Source: an uncultured Modestobacter sp. (lineage in GTDB: Bacteria > Actinomycetota > Actinomycetes > Mycobacteriales > Geodermatophilaceae). From it: a stretch of DNA of 64,000 bases. This document shows, piece after piece, positions 41,741 to 48,557 of the stretch (within the stretch, counting starts at the first letter, position 1; every line of letters begins with the position of its first letter). The translations under genes were made by a program, and so were the position numbers. The notes below the pieces were generated by a model, which saw only the letters and a program-made list of their open reading frames with translations, made no database searches and was not told where the DNA came from. The stretch lies in NCBI RefSeq assembly GCF_947486615.1, contig NZ_CANKUD010000001.1, positions 372,001 to 436,000 of the forward strand, given 5' to 3'.

Positions 41741-41755
41741 CCTAAACGATTAGGT
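41741..41755. promoter_or_regulatory. LacI-type operator 2
   Basis: Second identical CCTAAACGATTAGGT, 43 bp (about four helix turns) from operator 1 and 14 bp before the kinase start. The spacing suits looping or cooperative repression of both divergent promoters. Confidence 0.8.
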
Positions 41756-41769
41756 GGCAAGCTAGGGCG

Positions 41770-42801
41770 GTGTCCACGCCGATGTCAAGCGACTCGTCCA
41801 CACCTCATGCACCGCCGGCCGTCCTCACCGTTCTCGGCGAGCTGGTCGTCGACCTCCTCCCTGACCGGGATGCCGACGCCGGACCGGCGGGAACGACCCC
41901 GCACTTCATCGCCCGCCCCGGGGGCAATGCGCTCAACGTTGCCGTCGCCGCCGCCCGGCTCGGCCAACCCGTCCGGCTGATGGCCCGCTTCGGCCGCGGC
42001 CCGCTGGCCGGCAACCTGCGTCGGCACGCCGAACTCGCCGGGGTCGACCTGGGCGGCGCGGTCAACTCCTCCGACCCGGTCAGCCTCGCCGTCGTCGGTC
42101 TGGCGCCGGACGGGTCGGCCGACTACGGGTTCCACGTCCTCGGTGCGGCCGACTGGCAGTGGACCGAGGACGAACTGGCGGCCGGCTGGTCCCCGGACTC
42201 CCGCGCGGTGCACATCGGCTCGATCTCCAGCTGGACAGCGCCCGGCTGCGAGCCCATCGCGGCGCTGGCCGAGCGGCTGCGGGCCTGTGGCGCGGCGCTG
42301 GTGAGCGTCGACCCGAACATCCGGCCCATGCTCACCGACAGCTTCGGCAACACCCCCGCTGACGTACGTCGCCGGCTGGACCGGTTGGTGGCCGCCAGCG
42401 ACGTGGTCAAGATCAGCGCCGAGGATCTCGCCTGGCTCGAGCCGGACACCACTGACCTGGACGAGGCGGCCTGCCGCTGGGCCGGACGGGGTCCCGCCGT
42501 CGTGCTGCTCACCGACGGCGGCGCGCCCCTGCGGGTGGCCCGCCCGGGGGGGCGCCTGCAGCGGGTGACACCACCGGCGGTGAAGGTCCAGGACACTGTC
42601 GGGGCCGGGGACTCGCTCGCCGCCGGGTTCCTCTCCGGCCTGCTCCGTGCCGGCGTCACCTCCCGCACAGCGCTGGAAGAGCTGCCCGACGACGCGCTGG
42701 CCTCGATCGCGGACGAAGGAGCTCTGGTGGCCGCGCTGGCGTGCACCCGGGTCGGTGCCGACCCGCCGACCCGCGCAGAGCTGGAGGCGGCGCAGAGCTG
42801 A
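41770..42801 (+). CDS. PfkB-family carbohydrate kinase
   Basis: 343 aa, ribokinase fold. The N-terminal RPGGNALNVAVAAARLG and C-terminal DTVGAGDSLAAGFLSGLL (anion hole and catalytic Asp) are intact; fructokinase/2-keto-3-deoxygluconate kinase are the likely activities. GTG 41770 is the frame start; ATG 41782 is an alternative, and there is no clear Shine-Dalgarno for either. It is divergent from the LacI-type gene with operator 2 in front. A second kinase about 60% similar lies at 47546-48502. Confidence 0.88.
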   Translation: MSTPMSSDSSTPHAPPAVLTVLGELVVDLLPDRDADAGPAGTTPHFIARPGGNALNVAVAAARLGQPVRLMARFGRGPLAGNLRRHAELAGVDLGGAVNSSDPVSLAVVGLAPDGSADYGFHVLGAADWQWTEDELAAGWSPDSRAVHIGSISSWTAPGCEPIAALAERLRACGAALVSVDPNIRPMLTDSFGNTPADVRRRLDRLVAASDVVKISAEDLAWLEPDTTDLDEAACRWAGRGPAVVLLTDGGAPLRVARPGGRLQRVTPPAVKVQDTVGAGDSLAAGFLSGLLRAGVTSRTALEELPDDALASIADEGALVAALACTRVGADPPTRAELEAAQS

Positions 42802-42828
42802 CCACCCGCCGCAGGGATCGGCAACCAA

Positions 42829-42860
42829 TGCGGCGAGGTACCGCACAGCGCCTCGCCGCA
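42829..42860. terminator. Hairpin between kinase and alcohol dehydrogenase genes
   Basis: 10-bp stem (42829-42838 with 42851-42860) with a 12-nt loop between convergent genes. Confidence 0.55.
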
Positions 42861-42892
42861 CCCCGTGCCCCTCCGGTGCGCGCCCCCGACGG

Positions 42893-43909
42893 TCAGGGCG
42901 TCAGGAGGGCCTTGATCGCGCGGCGCTCGTCCATCGCCCGGTAGCCCTCGGCGGCCTGGTCGAGGGGCAGCTGCAGGTCGAACACCCGGCCCGGGTCGAT
43001 CTCCCCGCGCCAGACCCGGTCGATCAGGTCGGGCAGGAACCGGCGCACCGGCGCGGGCCCGCCGTGCAGCCGCACCATGGTGGAGAACAGCTGGCGGCCG
43101 GTGATCTCGACGCCGTGCGGAACGCCGACGAAGCCCACCCCACCGCCGGCGCGGGTCGAGCGGATCGCCTGGTCCATCGACTCCCCGGTGCCCACGCACT
43201 CCAGCACGGCGTCCGCGCCCACCCCGTCGGTCAGCTCGCGGACCCGGGCCACGCCCTCCTCGCCGCGCTCGGTGACCACGTCGGTGGCGCCGAACTCGGT
43301 GGCCAGCTGCTGGCGCGGCGCGTGCCGGCTCATCGCGATGATCCGCTCGGCGCCCAGCTGGCGGGCCGAGAGCACACCGAGCAGGCCGACCGCGCCGTCC
43401 CCGACGACGGCGACGGTCATGCCCGGCTGCACCCCGGCGGCGACGGCGGCGAACCAGCCGGTGGCCATGACGTCGGAGAGGGTGAGCAGGCTGGGCAGCA
43501 GCTCCGGGGCCGGTACCTCGGGCGTCGCGACCAGGGTGCCGTCGGCGTGCGGCACCCGCAGCAGCTCGGCCTGCGCGCCGGTGATGCCGACGCGGTCGGT
43601 GCAGGCGCTCTGGTAGCCGACCCGGCAGGCCGGGCAGGTGCCGTCGGAGGCGATGAACGGCACGATCACGAACTGGCCCGGCCGCACGGTGGTGACGTCG
43701 GCACCGACCGCCTCGACGATCCCGCAGTACTCGTGGCCGATCGGCTTGGGCTCGGTGACCTCGTTGATGCCGCGGTAGGACCACAGGTCCGAGCCGCAGA
43801 CGCAGGTCGCCGAGGCCCGGACGACGGCGTCGGTCGGCTCGAGGACCCGGGGGTCGTCGAGCTCCTCGACGCGCACGTCGCCGGGGGCGTGCAGGACTGC
43901 TCCGCGCAT
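42893..43909 (-). CDS. Zinc-dependent alcohol dehydrogenase
   Basis: Medium-chain dehydrogenase, 338 aa. Catalytic-zinc ligands are in CVCGSDLW and GHEYCGIVE (HE). The structural-zinc lobe is reduced (CPACRVGYQSAC). The NAD motif is VAVVGDGAVGLLGV. It resembles threonine/sorbitol-type dehydrogenases; substrate not readable. AAGGAG precedes ATG 43909. Located with sugar genes, a role in polyol or sugar-alcohol oxidation is possible. Confidence 0.88.
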   Translation of the reverse strand: MRGAVLHAPGDVRVEELDDPRVLEPTDAVVRASATCVCGSDLWSYRGINEVTEPKPIGHEYCGIVEAVGADVTTVRPGQFVIVPFIASDGTCPACRVGYQSACTDRVGITGAQAELLRVPHADGTLVATPEVPAPELLPSLLTLSDVMATGWFAAVAAGVQPGMTVAVVGDGAVGLLGVLSARQLGAERIIAMSRHAPRQQLATEFGATDVVTERGEEGVARVRELTDGVGADAVLECVGTGESMDQAIRSTRAGGGVGFVGVPHGVEITGRQLFSTMVRLHGGPAPVRRFLPDLIDRVWRGEIDPGRVFDLQLPLDQAAEGYRAMDERRAIKALLTP

Positions 43910-44063
43910 GGGTGGGGTCTCCTTCTCAGCCGGTGGGTCGCCGTCCCCTTCCCGGAGCCGGGGGCGCGGGAAACGGACGGCGGTGTCAGTGCAGGTCGGC
44001 GTCCGCCGGCCCGGTGCTCCAGCTGCGGAAGCGGACCACCAGACCGGCGCGGGTCGGCGCGGG

Positions 44064-44570
44064 TCAGTACGGGCCCGCCGCGACCGGCACGTCCGCCGGA
44101 AAGGCGGCGACCCGGACCAGCCGGAACGGCTCGTCGTCCACCCGGGCCCGCACGGTGACCGCGTCCCCGGCCCGGCTGGCCCGCACGGTGACCCGCCGTC
44201 CGGCCCAGTCCGGCACCGGCGCGACCGACCAGTCGGAGCGGCCGAGGGTGACCACGGCTCCCAGCTGCGCTGCTCCGTCGGAGAACTCCACCCCGGCCTT
44301 GAGCCAGGTCTCCGCATCGGCCCGCAGCATCAGCCCGGCCTGGTCGAACTGCTGGTCCAGGTCGGCGTGGAAGGTCACCTCGACCGCGCCGTGGAGTGGG
44401 GCGAGCAGCGCGTGGGCGTCGTCGTGCACGAACCCGTAGGAGGTGTGCCGCCAGGCGTCGCTGCCCTCGGCGGCGGTGACCAGCAGGTCGGGCCCGTCCT
44501 CGGTCGCGGAGACCGGCGGAGTCGTCCAGGTGCCGGCACCCCAGGGCTGCTGCACCACGTCGTCGGTCAT
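44064..44570 (-). CDS. DUF1349 (concanavalin-like) protein, apparently cut by TGA
   Basis: 168 aa from ATG 44570 to a TGA at 44064. The DUF1349 domain is clear: DAWRHTSYGFVHDDAHALL, QAGLMLRADAETWLKAGVEFSDG and VRVAAFPADVPVAAGPY. The stop falls where the family continues; in the same frame the DNA goes on as PAPTRAGLVVRFRSW...ADADLH for 25 codons to a TGA at 43986. Full-length relatives end with just such a (A/C)APTRAG segment. Either this is a nonsense mutation or UGA is occasionally read through. A leaderless -10 (TACCGT, 6 nt before ATG) drives it. Confidence 0.78.
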   Translation of the reverse strand: MTDDVVQQPWGAGTWTTPPVSATEDGPDLLVTAAEGSDAWRHTSYGFVHDDAHALLAPLHGAVEVTFHADLDQQFDQAGLMLRADAETWLKAGVEFSDGAAQLGAVVTLGRSDWSVAPVPDWAGRRVTVRASRAGDAVTVRARVDDEPFRLVRVAAFPADVPVAAGPY

Positions 44571-44576
44571 GCCGGC

Positions 44577-44582
44577 ACGGTA
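44577..44582 (-). promoter_or_regulatory. Leaderless -10 of the DUF1349 gene
   Basis: TACCGT on the minus strand, 6 nt before ATG 44570. The start of transcription would coincide with the start codon. Confidence 0.6.
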
Positions 44583-44676
44583 GTGACCTGCCCGGGTGCG
44601 CCCCCGCCGCGGCATCCCGGCCCGCGGACACCACAGCGGGACGCAGCTCGGCGGAGGGCCCGGCGAACCGCTCCCC

Positions 44677-44682
44677 TAGCGT
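44677..44682 (+). promoter_or_regulatory. Leaderless -10 of the Gfo/Idh gene
   Basis: TAGCGT with 7 nt to ATG 44690 and no ribosome site. Divergent from the DUF1349 promoter about 95 bp away. Confidence 0.6.
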
Positions 44683-44689
44683 GGGCGGC

Positions 44690-45757
44690 ATGACCTCGCC
44701 GTTCATCGCCCGACCGGAACTCCTCGACGCCGACCCGCTGGCGGCCACCGGCCGCCCGGTCCGCTGGGGCGTGGTGGCCACCGGGTCGATCGCCGCAAAG
44801 GTCACCGCCGACCTGCTACTGCTCCCCGACGCCGAGCTGCAGGCGGTGAGCTCCCGACGGGCCGACCGGGCGCAGGCCTTCGCCGAGCGGTTCGGCGCCA
44901 CCGCCTGGTACGCCGACGACGCGCAGGGCTCCGGGGTCGACGCGCTGCTGGCCGACCCGGCGGTGGAGGCGGTGTACGTCGCCACCCCGCACGCCCAGCA
45001 CGCCGCCGTCGTCCGGGCCGCGCTGACCGCCGGCAAGTCGGTGCTCTGCGAGAAGCCGCTGACGATCAACGCCCGCGAGGCGACCGAGCTGGTCGAGCTG
45101 GCCCGCGAGCGGGGGCTGTTCCTGATGGAGGCGGTGTGGACCCGCTTCCTGCCGGCCTACCAGCGGGCGCTGGAGATCGCCGCGTCCGGCGAGATCGGCA
45201 CCGTGCAGTGGGTCTCGGCGGAGGTCGGGTTCCCCGCGCCGGCCGACCGGACCGCCCGGATCTGGGCCCCGGCCGACGGCGGCGGCGCCCTGCTGGACCT
45301 CGCCGTCTACCCGCTGCTGTGGGCCTGGGGCACCCTCGGCCTGCCCGACGAGGTGCGCGCGGTGGGCACGCTCAACGCCGAGGGCGTCGACGCGCAGAAC
45401 GCGCTCACCCTGACCTGGGCCTCGGGCGCGCAGGCGCAGCTGACCACCTCGCTGCTGGCCCGCTCACCGCACACCGCGATGATCTGCGGCACCGACGGCT
45501 GGGTGCGCACCGACGGCGCCGACTCGGTCTACCGGCCCACCCGGCTGGACGTGCAGGCCGGCGAGGGTCCCGCACGCACTGAGGAGTTCGGGCTGATCGG
45601 CTCCGGTTACGTGCACGAGCTCCGCGAGGTCACCCGCTGCCTTCAGCAGGGGCTGACCGAGAGCCCGGTGCTGCCGCTGGAGCACTCGCTGGCCACGATG
45701 CGGCTGCTGGACGGCGTCCGCGAGCAGCTGGGCGTGGTCTACCCCAACGACCGCTGA
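44690..45757 (+). CDS. Gfo/Idh/MocA-family oxidoreductase
   Basis: NAD(P)-dependent sugar/cyclitol oxidoreductase, 355 aa. Rossmann start RWGVVATGSIAAKVTADLL; dinucleotide-binding CEKPLTINAREA (EKP motif) and EAVWTRFLPAYQ are diagnostic. The C-terminal beta sheet domain ends LVGVREQLGVVY-like. The last 19 bp overlap the convergent EAL gene. Substrate unknown; a sugar or inositol-type substrate fits the neighbourhood. Confidence 0.88.
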   Translation: MTSPFIARPELLDADPLAATGRPVRWGVVATGSIAAKVTADLLLLPDAELQAVSSRRADRAQAFAERFGATAWYADDAQGSGVDALLADPAVEAVYVATPHAQHAAVVRAALTAGKSVLCEKPLTINAREATELVELARERGLFLMEAVWTRFLPAYQRALEIAASGEIGTVQWVSAEVGFPAPADRTARIWAPADGGGALLDLAVYPLLWAWGTLGLPDEVRAVGTLNAEGVDAQNALTLTWASGAQAQLTTSLLARSPHTAMICGTDGWVRTDGADSVYRPTRLDVQAGEGPARTEEFGLIGSGYVHELREVTRCLQQGLTESPVLPLEHSLATMRLLDGVREQLGVVYPNDR

Positions 45758-47433
45758 GCCGGCACGATCGCTGCGACGGCCGGCCGCTGGAGCCCGGCGA
45801 CGCGGCGCTCGACCTCGTCTGCCACCGCCGGGACGACGGACGCCGGCACCGCCCGCGCCAGCCACCAGCCCTGCGCGAGGTCACACCCCCAGGCGGCGAG
45901 CTGGTGCCACTGCTCGGCGGTCTCCACGCCCTCGGCCACCACGGTCAGGCCGAGGGCGTGGCCGAGGTCGACGGTGCTGCGGACGATCGCCCGGGCGGCC
46001 GGCTCGGTGCCCAGCCCGGCCACGAAGCTGCGGTCGATCTTGAGGGTGTCCACCGGCAGCTTGGACAGGTGGGCCAGCGAGGCGTGGCCGGTGCCGAAGT
46101 CGTCGACCGACAGCCGGACGCCGAGCTGGCGCAGCTGGCCGAGCACGGTCATCGCCCGGTCCGGGTCGTCCATGGCGGCGGTCTCGGTGACCTCCAGCTC
46201 CAGGTCCGCAGGCGACACCCGCTCCTCGCGCAGCGCCGCGGCCACCCGGTCGGGCAGCTCCAGGTCGTGCAGCAGCCGGGCGGAGAGGTTGACCGCCACG
46301 GTCAGCCGCCGGCCCTGCTCCCGCCAGGCCCGGACGTCGGCCAGCGCGCAGCGCAGCACGACGTCGGTGAGCGGGGCGATCAGCCCGGTCTGCTCGGCCA
46401 GCACGATGAACCGGTCGGGCGCCAGCAGACCCAGCTGCGGGTGTGGCCAGCGGACCAGCGCCTCCACCCCGGTCACCCGGCCGTCGGCCAGCCTCACCTT
46501 CGGCTGGTGGTGCACCTCCAGGCCGCCGTCCCGGATGGCGCAGCGCAGCTCGGCGTGCAGGGCCAGCAGGCCCGGGTCGAAGGAGTCCAGCTCCGGTGAG
46601 TAGACGGCCACCCCGGTGGCCTGGCGCTTCGCGGTGCCGCGCGCCACGTCGGCCCGGCGCAGCAGCTCGGCGCTCCCGGCCCCCAGCCCGTGGGCCAGGC
46701 CGGCGCTGAGGTCGACCTCCAGCTGCAGGTCGCGGACGGCGAACGGCCGGCGGAGCGCCGCCACCACCGTGGTCGCGATCCCGTCGGGCGCGTCGGGCAC
46801 CAGCAGGGCGAAGACGTCGCCGCCGGTGCGCGCCGCCACCGCGCCGGCGGGCAGCACTGCCCGGAGCCGGTCGGCCACCGCCACCAGCAGGTGGCTGCCC
46901 ACGTCGTGGCCCAGGGTGTCGTTCACCGCGGTGAACCGGTCGATGTCCAGCAGCAGGACGGCGACGTCGTCCGGGTCGGTGCCCGAGCGCGCCAGTCGGT
47001 CCAGCGCGGCGAGGAAGCCGGTGAGCGTGGCCAGCCCGGTCAGCGGGTCGCGGCCGGCCCGGTCGCGGAGCTGCTCCTCCAGCCGGCGGTGCGCAGCCGC
47101 CTCGGCCTTGAGCTGCCGTCCGCGGCGGGCGCCGAACACCATCATCAGCAGGTGCGAGGCGGCCAGCAGGAACACCAGGTGGTCCAGCGGCACGCCGGCG
47201 GACGCCGACCAGCCGACGATGCTCCGCGGCAGCTCCCAGGCGATGCCCGCGGCCGTGGCCAGCACGGTCAGCACGACGACCACGGCGGCGTCCCGGAGGA
47301 CCTCGCGCCGCAGCTCGCCGGGGACGCCGTCCCCGGTCAGCGGCAGTGGGCCCTCGACCGGCGCGCCGGTCAGCCAGCTGTGCGCCACGGCCCCTCCCCC
47401 GTCCGTCGCCGGTCCTGCTCGATCCGGGGTCAT
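45739..47433 (-). CDS. Membrane GGDEF(degenerate)-EAL protein
   Basis: 564 aa. Two membrane helices (48-66 and 84-101), then a GGDEF-like domain in which the signature is GGDVF (204-208), so cyclase activity is probably lost. The EAL domain (residues 290-550) keeps EALVRW, VNLSAR, LEVTETA, DDFGTGHASL, LKIDRSFV and AEGVET, all needed for c-di-GMP phosphodiesterase. It likely lowers c-di-GMP, with the GGDVF domain as a possible GTP or ligand sensor. It ends in TAG, and its 3' end overlaps the Gfo/Idh gene by 19 bp. Confidence 0.9.
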   Translation of the reverse strand: MTPDRAGPATDGGGAVAHSWLTGAPVEGPLPLTGDGVPGELRREVLRDAAVVVVLTVLATAAGIAWELPRSIVGWSASAGVPLDHLVFLLAASHLLMMVFGARRGRQLKAEAAAHRRLEEQLRDRAGRDPLTGLATLTGFLAALDRLARSGTDPDDVAVLLLDIDRFTAVNDTLGHDVGSHLLVAVADRLRAVLPAGAVAARTGGDVFALLVPDAPDGIATTVVAALRRPFAVRDLQLEVDLSAGLAHGLGAGSAELLRRADVARGTAKRQATGVAVYSPELDSFDPGLLALHAELRCAIRDGGLEVHHQPKVRLADGRVTGVEALVRWPHPQLGLLAPDRFIVLAEQTGLIAPLTDVVLRCALADVRAWREQGRRLTVAVNLSARLLHDLELPDRVAAALREERVSPADLELEVTETAAMDDPDRAMTVLGQLRQLGVRLSVDDFGTGHASLAHLSKLPVDTLKIDRSFVAGLGTEPAARAIVRSTVDLGHALGLTVVAEGVETAEQWHQLAAWGCDLAQGWWLARAVPASVVPAVADEVERRVAGLQRPAVAAIVPAQRSLG

Positions 47434-47533
47434 CGGCAGTCGCCGGGCGGTTGCTGAGCGGCCGGCAGGCAGACCACCCGATCAGGGGAGACGACGCCCT
47501 CCCGGCCGCTGCGACCGGGGCGACCGCCCCGGC

Positions 47534-47539
47534 TACCGT
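47534..47539 (+). promoter_or_regulatory. Leaderless -10 of the second PfkB kinase
   Basis: TACCGT, 6 nt before GTG 47546, and no ribosome site in between. Confidence 0.55.
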
Positions 47540-47545
47540 GTGGCC

Positions 47546-48502
47546 GTGATCACCGTCTGCGGCGAGCTCGTCATCGACCTGATCCCCAGCGGGGACCCGG
47601 CGCCCGGCGCGGCGCCGCAGTACACCGCCTTCCCCGGCGGCAACGCGCTCAACGTGGCGGTCGCCGCGGCCCGGCTGCAGGCCCCCACCTCGCTGATGGC
47701 CCGGGTGGGGCCGGGCCCGTTCGGGGCGGTGCTGCGCGAGCACGCCGCCCGCAACGGGGTGGCCACCGACGCGATGCGCCCGGCCGCGGAGCCGGTCAGC
47801 CTGGCGGTGGTCGAGCTGGCCGCCGACGGCTCGGCCGGTTACTCCTTCCACACCGTCGGCGCCGCCGACTGGCAGTGGACGGCCGAGGAGCTGCAGCGGG
47901 CCTGGCCGGCCGGCACCCGGATCGTGCACGTCGGCTCGATCTCCAGCTGGACCCCGCCGGGCTCGGCCGCGCTGGCCGACCTGGTCGGCCGGGTGCGGGC
48001 CGAGGGGACGGCGCTGGTGAGCTTCGACCCCAACGTCCGGCCCACGCTGATCACCGACCCCGACGCCGTCCGGGAGCAGGTGACCCGGCTGCGGCGCACC
48101 GCCGACGTGGTGAAGGTCAGCGCCGAGGACCTCGACTGGCTGGAGCCCGGCGCCGACCTCGACGAGGCCGCCGTCCGGTGGGCCGCCGAGGGGCCGGCGC
48201 TGGTGGTGGTCACCGACGGCGGCAGCACGCTGCGGGCCGCCCGCCCCGACGGCACGCTGCTGCACCGGACCCCGCCGGCGGTGACCGTGGTCGACACCGT
48301 GGGCGCCGGGGACAGCCTGGCCGCGGGGCTGTTCGCCGGGCTGGTGCGCACCGACGTGCTCACCCGCGACCGGCTGCTCGAGCTGCCCGGCCCCGACCTG
48401 GCCGCCCTGCTGGACGACGCCGCACTGGTCGCCGCGCTCGCCTGCACCCGGCCCGGCGCCGACCCGCCGACGCTGGCCGAGCTCGAGGCCGCCCGCGGCT
48501 GA
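47546..48502 (+). CDS. PfkB-family carbohydrate kinase, second copy
   Basis: 318 aa, PFGGNALNVAVAAARLQ-type start (FPGGNALNVAVAAARLQ) and DTVGAGDSLAAGLFAGLVR near the end. It is strikingly similar to the kinase at 41770-42801 along the whole length (GAADWQWT, VHVGSISSWT, SAEDLDWLEP, ALACTR.GADPPT), evidently a duplicate. It has no LacI-type operator in front, so it is regulated separately. GTG 47546 is the start of homology. Confidence 0.9.
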   Translation: MITVCGELVIDLIPSGDPAPGAAPQYTAFPGGNALNVAVAAARLQAPTSLMARVGPGPFGAVLREHAARNGVATDAMRPAAEPVSLAVVELAADGSAGYSFHTVGAADWQWTAEELQRAWPAGTRIVHVGSISSWTPPGSAALADLVGRVRAEGTALVSFDPNVRPTLITDPDAVREQVTRLRRTADVVKVSAEDLDWLEPGADLDEAAVRWAAEGPALVVVTDGGSTLRAARPDGTLLHRTPPAVTVVDTVGAGDSLAAGLFAGLVRTDVLTRDRLLELPGPDLAALLDDAALVAALACTRPGADPPTLAELEAARG

Positions 48503-48505
48503 ACG

Positions 48506-48547
48506 CACCGCGCCCCCGCTCACCGGTCGGTGAGCGGGGGCGCGGTG
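48506..48547. terminator. Bidirectional terminator between kinase and xylanase genes
   Basis: 19-bp perfect stem (48506-48524 with 48529-48547) with a GGTC loop, just after one stop and before the other. The strongest hairpin in the window. Confidence 0.85.
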
Positions 48548-48557
48548 TGCTGGGACG

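Noticed and set aside
44064-44066. UGA as Sec in the DUF1349 gene
   Set aside because: UGA is the normal stop in this genome and there is no SECIS-like hairpin with the right spacing; nonsense mutation or error is simpler.
45739-45741. TAG at the end of the EAL gene as a second UAG-Sec codon
   Set aside because: The EAL domain is already complete before it, no SECIS-like hairpin follows, and the continuing frame shows no conserved sequence.
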